DNA of 64,000 bases from Patella vulgata (Eukaryota; Mollusca; Gastropoda; Patellidae), in NCBI RefSeq assembly GCF_932274485.2, contig NC_065881.2, forward strand, positions 10,140,613 to 10,204,612. Reading direction: 5' to 3'. The position numbers and the translations under genes are program-made. Shown piece by piece: positions 22,728-34,056 of this stretch. Each line of letters begins with the position of its first letter. Within the stretch, counting starts at the first letter, position 1. The notes under the pieces are model-generated. The model did not search any database. It saw only the letters and a program-made list of their open reading frames with translations, and was not told the DNA's origin.

Positions 22728-22975
22728 GGGGTTGGGTGATCGAATGGTTTAACGCGAGCGCGTTGTATCTTAAGATCTGTCACTGAGTCAAGTGGCGGGG
22801 TTTCGATTCTCCGCTTTCACGTGACAAGGAGTAGGGTCCCCCATTTCTCCGGGTCCCCCGGTTTCCTCCTAAAGACTCCTACAAGCAAGCGATTTACTGA
22901 AATTAAATTGAATTATATGTTAATCCCGAAATGACCTAGTTCCCGTTGAGTGGACGTTAAACAATTTGTCATAGC
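22728..22975 (+). repeat. SINE-B copy
   Basis: Head GGGTGATCGAATGGTTTAAC through GTTGAGTGGACGTTAAAC; the (CT)n tail is missing. Confidence 0.85.
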
Positions 22976-23340
22976 CAAAGATCGGCATTTGAAGAATACC
23001 AGTCCAAAATGGTTCTTAAAGATGGTTTATGGTTTTGAATATATGAAATTCCCGGCTTACACTTAAAACAAGGTTAAACGCTAGCATCCTCCACAACAGA
23101 TTTGTTTCAGTGGGCCACAAGATACACGTGGGCCCTAGTCGAATGGTCTACTATGCATATTTGTAAATTCGACCCTGATCAGCTATCAAGAACAGAGCGC
23201 ATTTATTTTATTTTATTTCTTCTTAGCATTTATTGATCTATTTTGAAATGTAACAAATATACGTGTTGTTTTACTTATTGTATCATTATGTATGTTGAAC
23301 AGTAAACAATATTCCAGCTGTTAAAATATTATCTAATTAC
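22976..23340. other. No gene seen
   Basis: A/T-rich DNA without a supported feature. Confidence 0.45.
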
Positions 23341-23758
23341 TTAAAGGACCATGTCACTCGATGTCAGTTACTGTGGATATAGAAATCAATAAATAAAAAT
23401 ATTCGCGTCAATAACTGGTGTTTCAAAAATGTTGCGAAAAATGCTAGATTTGCTTGGATTACAACGTGCCAAAATGCTACAGAGCGTGGTGAGGTCGCTA
23501 TGAAATGCTTAAATACCCGGTTAGTGCTAAATGATAAGGCCAGCTCAATTTTTCGTCATAGGTCGCGAGATGTAAATAGGACTAGCGCTAATCCCAACCC
23601 TAACCCTAACCCTGGACCTAGCCCCAATGCTTACCCTAACCTACAATCTCGCCAACAATCACGTGCCCTAACCTTATTTACATGTCAACGAAAAATTGAG
23701 CTGGCCTTATCATTTAGCACTAACACCTAAAAACAAAATCAGCGAAGTTTTCCTTTAA
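23341..23758. mobile_element. TTAAAGGA-ended MITE with a second foldback element inside
   Basis: Outer ends TTAAAGGACC and (reverse) TTAAAGGAAA. Inside, 23,519-23,724 is another foldback unit whose arms GTGCTAAATGATAAGGCC and its complement pair over 30 bases. Its centre holds a short telomere-like CCCTAACCCTAACCCT run. A relative of the inner unit is at 41,747-41,899. Confidence 0.65.
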
Positions 23759-24083
23759 TATAGTTATAACAGTTTCGTCTACAAAACTTTATTTTAAAAC
23801 CGCGTCCCACTTATCCTACCCGAGTCTATAAATCTTTACTCTTTATTATGGTGAACAGAAAGGTAGGAAAATTTCATTAATATCAGAACATTTTCTATTT
23901 CCTGATATCCAGAAGTTTAATAAGACCAATGTCTATTTCCTGACACCCAGAAGTTTAATTAACATGGCGAATTATTGCGAGGACAATCTCAAAGTATAGC
24001 TAGGTAGTGAATCTTACTAAGATCTGTGAAATTTAGGAAGTTGTGAATATTCTAAAGAAAACATTAAAATCTGGACAGAAGGG

Positions 24084-24352
24084 AAATGAAATGAAATCGG
24101 GTTTAAAATCCTACTGTTCTGCTCCGAACTGGGCTAATGAAGACGGGCACGCCAATGTGTACACGAGACCTCGGTTTTTCGTCCCATCCGAACGACTAAA
24201 CAGCTGTTCTTGTCAGGCCCTCCGTCCTCCATCACTAACAAGTGGGAACCACGCTGGAAAATCTGGATGAACTTTCTCAGCCAATGCCGGGATCAAACGC
24301 CCGACCTCCAGGCTAGCGAGCCAGCGTCTTACCCACTTAACCACCGTGACCC
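24084..24352 (-). repeat. SINE-A copy with internal shortening
   Basis: Tail and reversed head are present (CTAGCGAGCCAGCGTC); the body jumps from GAAGACGGGC to ACGCCAATGTG, so part of the middle is missing. Confidence 0.83.
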
Positions 24353-24880
24353 AACTGGACAGAAGGGACTACTAAGTATAATATACATATATGTACTATT
24401 CAATCATTCAAAAACAAGGTAATAGCAGATGAAATTTAGCGATAAACAATTGCCATAAACAAACGTATGCTATAGATCACATATTTTATATACACATCAT
24501 ACCCCACGTTTAAATGATCTCATAAATGTTGACAAAGTTATGGATTATTGAAATTTTGACAATTGTGGAGAGGTGGGGGGGGGGGGGTCAATTTTACTTA
24601 TTTATAATACTGTCAGTCTTGTGTGAAATCATTTAAATTTTGCATTTAATGTGTAGAATATGCATATCTATAATATCTATCATTGTCGGTCACATCTGGC
24701 AATATAAAAACCTGCTCTTGTCGGTTCTAGGTGATTAATAATGTGTCCACAAAAATGTGTCGCAGTAACGAAGGGTTTCACAGGCATCATCTGAAATCAT
24801 TACAGATAAAATTAATGTAACCGCTAGATTTTACACACTTGTGCTTTGAAGAAATATCTCAACTAGTATGTCCATCATTC
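24353..24880. other. No gene seen
   Basis: A/T-rich; a 12-base G-run near 24,576. Nothing supported. Confidence 0.45.
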
Positions 24881-24883
24881 GGT

Positions 24884-25016
24884 GACTGGGAAAGGACATC
24901 CTATGATTTTATTTTTCCCAAATTTTCTCGATCGATCGACTTAGTATCTCGATCGATCGAGAAAATTTGGGAAAAATAAAATCATTGGATGTCCTTTCCC
25001 GGCCAGTGTACTATCA
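24884..25016. mobile_element. Compact near-perfect foldback (hairpin) element
   Basis: Arms of about 55-65 bases (AAAGGACATCC..., CCCAAATTTTCTCGATCGA) are exact complements apart from a few differences, with only about 9 bases (24,940-24,948) between. The inner part carries CGATCGATCGA palindromes. It resembles a MITE or a hairpin duplication. Confidence 0.85.
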
Positions 25017-25326
25017 TGTTGCATATCATTTTTGTTTTTAAAATACACACATATGCGTATTTGCATTATCGACATGAATTCTTCAGTAATGATGAAAGAC
25101 GACTTTTTAAACACTATTTTTCTCAATCAAGAGAATTTCGAATTCTCAATCGTAACATTTAAGCATAAATTTCTACCTACATGTATGTACAAAATGAATT
25201 TCACAGATAACTTGATATTTACTCTGTAAAAATACGATTAAAAAATGAAATTTAATGTACACGGCCATTGTGATCATTGGACGTGGATATTTTATTTTAT
25301 CTTTACGTATTTTATATTTCTTTTAG

Positions 25327-27220
25327 CATTGTTTGGGACTTGTTTGGTCAATTGTCAGACGCGGTTTATTCAAGAAATTTGTTTTAATGTAAGTATATTG
25401 TAATAGGCCCCGCTGCTGACTCAAATTGCCCCCCCCCCCCCTGCACTACTCCAGTGGAAAAATAGGTGAGGCCACAACAAAAAGTTCGTGCTAGTGTAAG
25501 TGTTTGTGTCAGTAGAAGAGTTAACCCGAGCCCCTTAATTTGATGTTCAGATTAGAAAAAAGGGTTACACTTTGGAAAATATATTATACTTTAATATTTA
25601 AACTCGTGGTCATTTTCCATAATGATGCAGCGCGCACACGCTAATCATTCGGCCATCCCCTCCCCCTCCCACCATTGATTACCAACACGTGGGTAGGGGA
25701 ATATGGAGGGGGGGGGGGGGTACGGGACGGTGGCTCAGTATGTGAGGCAGTGACTTCTTAACTAGGATTCGCTCCTGGTGTTGACCGAGAAAACTCCTCG
25801 GGATATTTCGTGGCGGTTTCCGCTTATCAGTGGCGCAGGACGGAGGGCGTGACAAGGAACATTATCTAGTTGTTCGGATGGGACGAAAAACCTAGGTCCT
25901 ATGTACATATTGGCGTGTACGTAAAAGAACCCTTGACGGTTGGAATTCGAAATAAGAGTAGGCCGTGGTGCCACTGTCCGGGCAAACTGACCCCCCGTAG
26001 CACACTGTGACATAGCTTCATTATCGCAGCCGGTGTAGAAAACTAGGACGCTAAACCCCATTTGATTTCAATTCATTATCAATACGTTTTCCTTTTATTT
26101 CAGATTCGTGATTTTAATAGCTTTGGTACTGTTCATGCAATCCGGGAACTTCATAAAACCAGATAACAAAAAGGAATTTAATCCTGAAAGTCCATTGTCT
26201 GTAGACCGATGTGTCCCCAAATATCACATCGCTTTTCTTAAGGTTCACAAATCAGGAAGTAGCACCGTGGCCAACATAATCCAACGATTTGCTTTGGAAA
26301 ATAATCTGAACGTTGTTCTACCATTGAAAAAAACCCATGTGTCACATTATAATTACATCGGTGATGGTAAGCCACTTACAAAAAAAAGTATTATACCGTT
26401 ACCTGATGGCCAATCATATGACATTCTGTACAATCACGTGATTTACAATCGCACATTTTTTCGCGCCATTTTGCCACCAGACGCCTTCTATTTTGCCATC
26501 GTGCGGGAACCGGTAGATAGGTTTTTATCTGCGGCCAGGTATTACGGATTGCAAAAGCAGTTGGTCAAAAATGGTATCCTCGATGCTAATTCTACAAAAT
26601 ACATATTCTCGAAATTCCTTCAGAATCAAACGAAATTAAAAACTGGTCATAATGATTACGTCGATAACGGCATGGCTCGAGATTTTGGCGTACCTAGAAA
26701 ACAAATCCATAACATTAGTTTCGTAAAAGATTATCTGAAACAACTGGATAAAGATTTCCATTTTGTAATGTTATTAGAATATTTTGATGAATCGTTGATT
26801 CTTCTGAAGAAGTCATTGTGTTGGGATATTCAACACGTGTTGTATATAAAATTAAACTTTTTTAAAGGTCACAAAGATTCGGATCATGATTTATCGAATG
26901 CGGATATTGCTCGACTTAACGAGTGGCAAGAAGCAGACTTTTTGATCTACAAGCATTTCTCATTAAAATTCAGTCAGCTGATACATTCGGCTGGTTCCGA
27001 TTTTTTACAGGAAGTGCGAAATTTTAAAGATATCTTAAGACAAGTTAACAAATTTTGCATCGGTGTTACAGGAAAAACATTTACAGTGACAGAATCTCAG
27101 TGGAATGAACAATTTGTGTTCACTCGGGACGATTGTACGCGTATGAATACCAGAGAACTAAAACTACACGACATATTGGTGCAGAAAGCCCTTGACAAGC
27201 TACGTGTATCATCGATTTAA
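25327..27220 (+). CDS. Galactose-3-O-sulfotransferase-like Golgi enzyme (last two exons)
   Basis: Exon 25327-25388 (acceptor ATATTTCTTTTAG, donor GTAAGT) joins exon 26104-27220 (acceptor TTTTATTTCAG) in frame. The junction gives a basic tail (SIVRRGLFKKF) running into the membrane anchor FVILIALVLFM: a type II Golgi topology. The lumenal part has the 5'-PAPS loop HIAFLKVHKSGSSTVANI and the 3'-phosphate motif IVREPVDRFLSAARYYG, then LLEYFDESLILLKKSLCW, all hallmarks of the Gal3ST family. These enzymes move sulfate from PAPS to the 3-OH of galactose on glycolipids or glycans. The catalytic exon is intact to TAA. A stop lies just 5' of the first exon in frame, so the start codon is in an unseen upstream exon. 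The intron carries a SINE-A. The exact acceptor sugar cannot be told. Confidence 0.9.
25619..25660 (-). repeat. SINE-B head fragment
   Basis: GCAGCGCGCACACGCTAATC and ATTCGGCCATCC match the reversed SINE-B head; in the Gal3ST-like gene intron. Confidence 0.7.
25725..26095 (+). repeat. SINE-A copy in the Gal3ST-like gene intron
   Basis: Head GGGACGGTGGCTCAGTATG, full body, and ATTTGATTTCAATTCATT tail; it ends fewer than 10 bases before the acceptor of the catalytic exon. Confidence 0.88.
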
Positions 27221-27396
27221 TCTTCTGATTTTATGTGATATTTAAAACTCGTAGGAAACTTGTAAATACGTTGTTAGATCACGGACACCGTGACAGTAGA
27301 ACGCCTTATTATTCTTCCGGTGAATTGATAGATTGTTTAATCACTACGCTATCTTTATGTATGTCTTTGATTCAACAGTCTCTCATCCATAAAGGG

Positions 27397-27590
27397 TTGG
27401 GGGGGGGGGGGTCGAATGGTTAGCGTGTGCGCTTTGTATCATTAAAGGTCTGTCATTGTGTCAACTGGCGTGGTTTCGATTCCCCGGTTGTACGATATGA
27501 CCGAAATGACCTAGTTTGTGTCGAGTGGACGTTAACCCCCCCTTCTCTCTCTCTCTGTCTCTCTCTCTCTCTCTCTCTTCTCATATCCAT
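27397..27590 (+). repeat. SINE-B copy with internal deletion
   Basis: Poly-G run, head TCGAATGGTTAGCGTGTGCG, then a jump from CCCCGGTTGTACG to CCGAAATGACCTAG; (CT)n tail. Confidence 0.85.
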
Positions 27591-27599
27591 AAAGCCTTT

Positions 27600-27742
27600 C
27601 AGTTCAACTCTCGTCGACACCGAAGTCATTTCGGGACTAACATATGGTTCGATTTTATTTGAATAATTCACTTGCGTTAGGGTTCTTTAGCAATGGGCAG
27701 AATGTGGTTTAACGTACTACCCGGGGAATCGAAACAAGGTAA
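27600..27742 (-). repeat. SINE-B fragment
   Basis: GTCATTTCGGGACTAACATA to the GGGGAATCGAAAC region, abutting the previous copy tail to tail. Confidence 0.7.
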
Positions 27743-27767
27743 ATTGTCTCTATGACAATGGCAGAAC

Positions 27768-28867
27768 TTAAAGTAGCTAAGTCTCTAACTCAATATCATC
27801 CAAAATCTTCGACATTGAAAACACGATTTATTTGTCGGTTTAAATCAACATTGATATTGTGATCTTACCGGGAAAAGATCGCCTTCTGATATCCAATATT
27901 TAAGACAAAATAAACATTTTACAATTGCTACACGAATCGTGTACCATAATGCGTTTCAGTGCTATTTGTAATAAGGGACTCTAAAAACGAGGCTACTCAT
28001 ATTCCACAAGTCATGTCAAACGGTGACGCTATATTCTTATTTGGAGAGCAAGCCCAATAAATAATATCGGCGTAGACTGGAATAACCAGACGCTAGAGAT
28101 TGAAATTCGATTGGGAATACTGGCGTATTTCGCCGAACCTAATTGATTAAAAATTACAATAAAAACAGAAACGATTGAATGTAAATCAATTTATATACAT
28201 TCATATTACATTATTGTATGCGTTGCGACCCACTTGCTATAGTTTAGAAAAAAAGTGTTACTCGTGTTATCTCGATATTAATATAAGCTAGCTCTGTATA
28301 ACAAATGACAGGTGTAGGGGCGAATGGTTTCTCGCGTGTGCTTTGTAGATCAAATTAAAGGAGCTAAGTCCCTAATACTTGGGACCTAGAAATTGACACA
28401 AATGGGTCGCAACGCATACAATAATGTAATATGAATGTATATAAATTGATTTACATTCAATCGTTTCTGTTTTTACTGTATTTTTTAATCAATTAGGTTC
28501 GGCGAAATACGCCAGTATTCCCAATCGAATTTCAATCTCTAGCGTCTGGTTATTCCAGTCTACGCCGATATTATTTATTGGGCTTGCTCTCCAAATAAGA
28601 ATATAGCGTCACCGTTTGACATGACTTGTGGAATATGAGTAGCCTCGTTTTTAGAGTCCCTTATTACAAATAGCACTGAAACGCATTATGGTACACGATT
28701 CGTGTAGCAATTGTAAAATGTTTATTTTGTCTTAAATATTGGATATCAGAAGGCGATCTTTTCCCGGTAAGATCACAACATCAATGTTGATTTAAACCGA
28801 CAAATAAATCGTGTTTTCAATGTCGAAGATTTTGGATGATATTGAGTTAGAGACTTAGCTACTTTAA
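27768..28867. repeat. Near-perfect inverted repeat, two 465-bp arms of an F1 MITE
   Basis: Left arm 27768-28232 and right arm 28403-28867 are the same length and differ at only a handful of positions (for example GATATTGTG versus GATGTTGTG). The right copy is a whole F1 element (28355-28867, ends TTAAAGGAGCTAAGTC and ACTTAGCTACTTTAA); the left arm is an inverted duplicate lacking about 48 terminal bases. The 170-bp spacer contains a scrap of SINE-B head (GGGGCGAATGGTTTC). Confidence 0.93.
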
Positions 28868-28977
28868 AGAGGCGGTATTATGCAACACAGTTGATTTTCC
28901 ACTTGGGTTCATTTGAACAACGGAGAAATTCTATACATTGAAACTTAAAACGTCCGTAGCCCAGCAATATAATGAAT

Positions 28978-29065
28978 GCTTCTTTGAATAAGCTCTATTG
29001 TGGTGTTATACAATCTTTGTCTTAGGTGAAAGCTCTATTGTGGTGTTATACAATCTTATTGTGAA
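28978..29065. repeat. Tandem duplication, about 46 bp
   Basis: AGCTCTATTGTGGTGTTATA occurs twice in a row. Confidence 0.85.
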
Positions 29066-29163
29066 ATAAGTGTTATTCTTTGTAAATATTTTATTAGATG
29101 ACATGAAGTCGAAAATGAATTTCTATGAATCATGAAGATGTGTACAATATTGCACAATCCATT

Positions 29164-30298
29164 CAATCTGATTAAAATACAGATCTATATTTCGTTTCGT
29201 TTTTTTATACGCCCACATTTTCATGTGGACGTATTATGCCGTCGCCCCTGTCCGTCCGTCCACAATTGTTTGTGGACTCTCTACAGGTCACAATTCTTAT
29301 CCGATTTTGACGAAACTTGAAATATAGGTTTATCCCCAAAAGATCTCGAATCCTTTCGATATTGGCATGTATCGGATCGAAACTTCATGGATTATGGCCC
29401 CTGATTGTACGAAAAATCACGTTTTTAGCTTGTGGGCCCTATAGAGGTCACAATTATTATCCGATTGTTTTGAAACTTGTAATGTAAGTTTATAACCCAA
29501 AGATCTCGGTTCCTTGCGATATTCGCGCATATCGTACCGTAACTGCCTGAATTATGGCCCCTGATTGTACGAAAAATCGCGTTTTTAGCTTGTGGACCCT
29601 ATAGAGGTCATAATTTTTATCCGATTTAAAAAACCGTATTAATATATCACCGTTACACTCTCGGGGCGGCTGAGTTCGAATTTCGGGAAAATCGGCCCAA
29701 AACTGACAGACAAAATGGCCGCACTTCGTTCTCAAATAGCGTAAAAATATAGTATATCAAGGTTGTGGACCCTATAGAAGTCACAATAATTTTTATCCGA
29801 TTTTGTTGAAACTTGAAATGTAAGTTTATAACCCAAAGATCTCGGTTCCTTTCGATATTTGCGCATATCGAATTGTAATTTCCTGAATTATGGCCCTTGA
29901 TTGTAGGAAAAATCACTTGTTCTCTATTCATCTCTCGAAAATGTGGGCATATCCTGCCTGGCAGCCGCTGGTTATACTTTCGATGTCCTACACTACACGA
30001 AGATCTGACCGGTTGTAGCGATAGGTCGCGTTAGAGGTCATACGAGCGGCATTTGACCTATGACCTCAGACATTTGATTAACCAATTAGCATTGATGTTA
30101 CTAGTGGATTACCCACAGTTCCGTGCAAAACATGCCTAAAGCTGGCCGTAACAGACCGTTTCATTGGCTAATCTATCACACCATTCAGAACAGGACAATG
30201 ATAACAACTCTTCCAGATCCTAGTGTAGTAAAGACAAGTAAAACGAAATTTTGAACTATAAAAACGAAACGAAATAGGATCTGTGTTTTAATCAGATT
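29164..30298 (+). mobile_element. F3 MITE interrupted by F4
   Basis: Ends AATCTGATTAAAATACAGAT and the complement (ATCTGTGTTTTAATCAGATT) form a long TIR continuing into TTTCGTTTCGTTTTT. The body (TTGATTAACCAATTAGCATT, GTAACAGACCGTTTCATTGG) matches copies at 41.3 and 59.8 kb. F4 is inserted within it. Confidence 0.85.
29210..29972 (+). mobile_element. F4 element inserted in F3
   Basis: Termini GCCCACATTTTCATG and, inverted, GAAAATGTGGGC; flanked by TATA on both sides. Inside are three diverged direct repeats of about 180 bp carrying TTATCCGATTTTG, AAAGATCTCGGTTCCTT and TTATGGCCCCTGATTGTACG, and a GTCCGTCCGTCC run. No reading frame of interest. Superfamily unknown. Confidence 0.75.
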
Positions 30299-30451
30299 GC
30301 AATCCCTCAGGTTGTATTTATTTGTTTCAGTCTTGTTTATCACAAGACTTGATGAGGGAGAATCCAATCAGCTTGTATCTGTGTCGTTAGTCGCTGTCCA
30401 TTTTCCATCAATACCGAAGAATAAGTAAATTCCTCGAAAGGGGGGGGGGGG

Positions 30452-30620
30452 GGGGTAGGGATGGCCGAGTGGTCTAGAGTGCCGCGGTTCGACCTCTGTG
30501 GTTTCGCTCCGTGGTGTGAGCGTATGTGGCTTGGAGATAGGGGCGCCTTCTCAACCTCATGGGTTTACTCCGGATACTCCGGTTTCCTCCCACAGGAAAG
30601 ACCCCTACGTGCGTTAAGAT
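30452..30620 (+). repeat. SINE-C copy (different tRNA-like head, same core as SINE-B)
   Basis: After a 15-base G-run, the head GGATGGCCGAGTGGTCTAGA with GGTTCGACCTC resembles tRNA-Leu/Ser. It is followed by the core TACTCCGGTTTCCTCCCACA and a short 3' part ending in an AAAATGAAAAAATGA tail. Confidence 0.75.
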
Positions 30621-30844
30621 AATAAAAATGAAAAAATGAGACTTGTCTGCGATATCACCTAAATTCCTCAATTATCCTGTCAACTCCTTTTTCCTCCGAT
30701 TAGAAGTTTAATTCTCTCAACACATAAGAAACGCCCTTGACGTCACTCGAGGAGACACGCTGCGTTTTAGGGATACCTTCACACTCTTGTCTTGTGCGCG
30801 CCCCATTGTTTTTTTTTCAAGGAATCTATTACTTTCTTTACTTT

Positions 30845-31036
30845 CCATATATACCAAATTGTCATACTTTTATTGAAAATAACTACCTGAAAAATATTCT
30901 CGTGGGAATTTATCATTAGGCTAATATTTAGATAATGATTAAATTTGAAAATCTCTGATTGGCTGAAAAACAGACAATGTATCTGTGTTTATTTGACTGT
31001 CTTAAGGTAGTTATTTTCAATGAAAGTATGGTATAA
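30845..31036. mobile_element. Foldback MITE, about 190 bp
   Basis: CATACTTTTATTGAAAATAA and CTACCT at left pair with AGGTAGTTATTTTCAATGAA and AGTATGGTATA at right. Confidence 0.72.
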
Positions 31037-31297
31037 ATGAAAATTAGAGACGACCAATCCTACTAAAGATATACCAGTTCCATGAAAAACACAAAAAATA
31101 ATAATTAATAATTAATTTACAACAATCACAACACCTTAAATCCATGAAAAGAGACAAAAAAAAAAATCAACAGAGAACATTATTTAGTACACATGGTAAA
31201 ATTCTGCCACAAACACAGCTAGAACCGTATTCAGTCAGTTGTATATTTGATTAAAAGCTGTAACACTATGTTAGTGATAACAGAGATCAGTTTGGTA

Positions 31298-31612
31298 AAT
31301 GAAATGAAATGAAATGGGTTTAACGTCCTACTGTTCTGCTCCTAAACTGGGCAGGGGCACTATCGCCTACTCTTATATCGAATTCCAACTGCCAAGGGAT
31401 CTTTTACGTGCATTCCAATGTATACACGGGACCTCGGTTTTTCGTATCATCCGAAGGACTAGACAGCTGTCCTTGTCAGGCCCTCCGTACTGCATCACTG
31501 ACAAGGGGGAACCACGCCGGAAAATCTGGATGAACTTTCTCGGCCAATGCAGGGATCGTACACCCGGCCTCCAGACTAGCGAGCCAGCGTCTTACCCACT
31601 TAGCCACGCGAT
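31298..31612 (-). repeat. SINE-A copy
   Basis: GAAATG tail, body, and reversed head ending GCCACGCGAT; part of the middle is missing (jump after AACTGGGCAG). Confidence 0.87.
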
Positions 31613-32142
31613 CCCCGATCAGTTTGGTAAACATAGGATTTATTTACATCAGGTATATAACACAACTACATCAATACTACAGAAACTAGACTATACTGGA
31701 ACTAGACTACATCGAGGACTAGACTACGACAGGAACACCACTATAACAATATTAAATTCATCATTCTGCCCCTTTTCCAAGGCTCCGGTGAGTCCATGCG
31801 CCGGTCTCTCCGTCTCTCTCTGCTCTGTCTAGTCGTGTTAGTTGACTTGTTTACCCGTCAGTGAACTCCTCAATATATACCCTCGTACGATAGATAAGAC
31901 GCATGGTCATACATGCAATTGTCTCTTTTATCTCGTCACGGTATGCTTACTGACCAGTGCATATTCCTTTGAATTAAAGCGGAACGTGTGCGCAGATCAT
32001 ATTTAGTTTGTAAATGACATATGGGATTAATTACATGTTTAATTACAACACAGACAATCGTGACTTAAGAACAGTTAAAAGGTCAATATCATATATATTA
32101 TCAAGAAACATGGATGTAGTTCATACAGTTCTAAGCACCTAA
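31613..32142. other. No gene seen
   Basis: No supported exon. Confidence 0.4.
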
Positions 32143-32397
32143 ATGACCGTTCAATTTGATGAAAAGTTTAGATCACTTTGTCACAAAAGTTTGGTTTTGA
32201 GATACTTTTTAAAACCTTTAATAGAATTTGCGCTGTTGGTTTCGTTTGATATTGAATTTCATAAATTCGGAGCACCGACTGCGAAAGAGTTATCACCGGA
32301 GTTGGTTTTTGAAAAAGGCGTAATTAAGAAGTTTTCTGGTTGTGATCGAAGGGTTCTGCAAAGTTTATTGGTGTTGATAAGGTCTCTAAAGTATTGA
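32143..32397 (+). other. Unrecognised 84-codon ORF
   Basis: ATG to TGA open frame; the peptide is basic and Leu/Val/Phe-rich (VSFDIEFHKFGAPTAKELSP in the middle). No family recognised and no splice sites seen. It could be a chance ORF or part of a decayed element. Confidence 0.2.
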
Positions 32398-32789
32398 GGT
32401 GAAGAATCGTCATTTTATGTTCATTTGGTTTAGTCTTGTTCTGATCCGGGCTGATTTATTTTGATGTTCTTGAAATCGTTTAATTTTTTTTCTGGTAGAC
32501 GAGCAATAGGCAAAAATGCCAAGGTATCACTAACTGGCAACCCGACGGTATATTGTCTGCCAGCTTGACTTATTTCTTCATCAGATGGTAAGGCGGTTTT
32601 GGGAACATTGGTGGGTTTAAACGTACAACAGCCCCTGCGATTAAATGTTGGAAAAAAACATTGGTAGAAGATAATCCAAGAATTTACTTAAGCTTCAATA
32701 TGTATGGCAAATGGACAGTAAGTAACGACAAATACATTCTGAAATTGGAACCTCCCTCAATCAAGTGGCTTCTAAAAATAGATATTTTA

Positions 32790-32850
32790 TATCTTGTGGT
32801 ATTTCTTCGGGAATACAATCTTTTGAGAGACATTTGAAGCAAATTCTTGA
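32790..32850 (+). mobile_element. Small Ty3-like RT fossil scrap
   Basis: The plus strand reads GISSGIQSFERHLKQILDIL, like the FGIS...F...IL block of Ty3-group reverse transcriptases. It is broken and short, cut by the F2 MITE at its right edge. Confidence 0.45.
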
Positions 32851-32854
32851 TATA

Positions 32855-33253
32855 TTAAAGATACATTATGGGAGATTCGATAACGAGTTGGCAGTTCTCA
32901 CTATAATAGTTAAAAACTATGTAAAGGCAATTTGCTGAAAGTTTCATTCAAATTGATCCACTATGAACCGAGAACTAAGCGTTTGGAATTTGCGCCTAGC
33001 CTCTATCATCATTACTAAAGTCAGTACGATAAACAGCATTGTCTCGATTATCCATTTAATCGTTAAATCGTGAAGGAAAGTTATGCAGTAAATCGGCTCA
33101 TAATCCACTTAAGATCGCAGACTAGCGATGCCATCTAGAGTTGATTATGGTCTGGATAGGTTAACTAATGTCTAATTAATAATTTAGATAACATTTCAGG
33201 GCTAAAGAAAGACCTGCAATAGACAGATTTAGCTCTTGTATAATGTATGTTTA
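32855..33253 (+). mobile_element. F2 MITE, full length
   Basis: Ends TTAAAGATACATTATGGGAG and TAATGTATGTTTAA (inverted match over ATACATTA). The body includes GCAGTTCTCACTATAATAG and ACATTTCAGGGCTAAAGAAA. Confidence 0.85.
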
Positions 33254-33434
33254 AGTAGTTTGAATATGTTTCTATTCCAAAATATATCATCAAATCACCC
33301 AGTTTGTACGCGGGAAGGCATCTTTAACATAGTGAACACACTTTGTACTTTATAATTGTTCCCCTCTGATTAATGCTTGTTTACAATAACTTTTATGATA
33401 ACAAAGTCACGTAGTCACAACATGTCTTTACATT

Positions 33435-33495
33435 CCGTTAAAGATACATTTTGTATTTGTAAGACTTAAATCTGCCTATTGCAAGACTTTATTTT
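33435..33495. repeat. F2 end piece
   Basis: GTTAAAGATACATTTTG and AATCTGCCTATTGCAAGACT match F2 termini. Confidence 0.55.
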
Positions 33496-33502
33496 GGCTT
33501 CA

Positions 33503-33755
33503 ACCCAGCAAACAATTAAACATCTTTTAAACGTATTAAAAACGTTTCACTTAGGTTTCCAAAACGTTTATTTTCAACGTTTAAAAAACCTCAAATTGTG
33601 GACTCGTTTTAACGTTTCTAAAACGTTTTGGCTAATCGGGTTTTTTTTTTTTAACTTTCACTTAAAACGTTTAAAAAACATTTAATAAACATTTTTTTAT
33701 CTAACATTTTAGAAACCAAGAAAAAACGTTTTTTATATGTTTTGTGTTTGCTGGG
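33503..33755. mobile_element. Foldback MITE with CCCAGCAAACA ends
   Basis: CCCAGCAAACA at left and TGTTTGCTGGG at right; the interior is built of AACGTTT/AAACGTT motifs. This matches a MITE type seen in many animal genomes. Confidence 0.82.
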
Positions 33756-34056
33756 AAGTGCTATATAAACTATTATTTGGACATGTATTAAGATTACAAG
33801 CCCATAATTAACTTCCTCGATCACCGGATGGCTTAGTTTTAAATGGATTAGAACGCCCGCGAGATTTAAAATGTTCACGTTAAAATAGATAATCGAGACT
33901 TAGTCTTGTTTGTCCAGTAACGTTACTACGGTAATAAACAATCTATGCTACATCTCTCAACACTCAACAATATATTCCTTTTGCAGAATCTATTTTTAAA
34001 GTATTGTAGCAAGAACGGCGACTTTACGTAATGCATCTTTAAGTCTTCTAATCGTA

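Noticed and set aside
26108-26110. GTG as start codon of the Gal3ST-like frame
   Set aside because: The frame runs back into a splice acceptor and joins a good upstream exon; GTG here is an internal Val codon in the membrane anchor.
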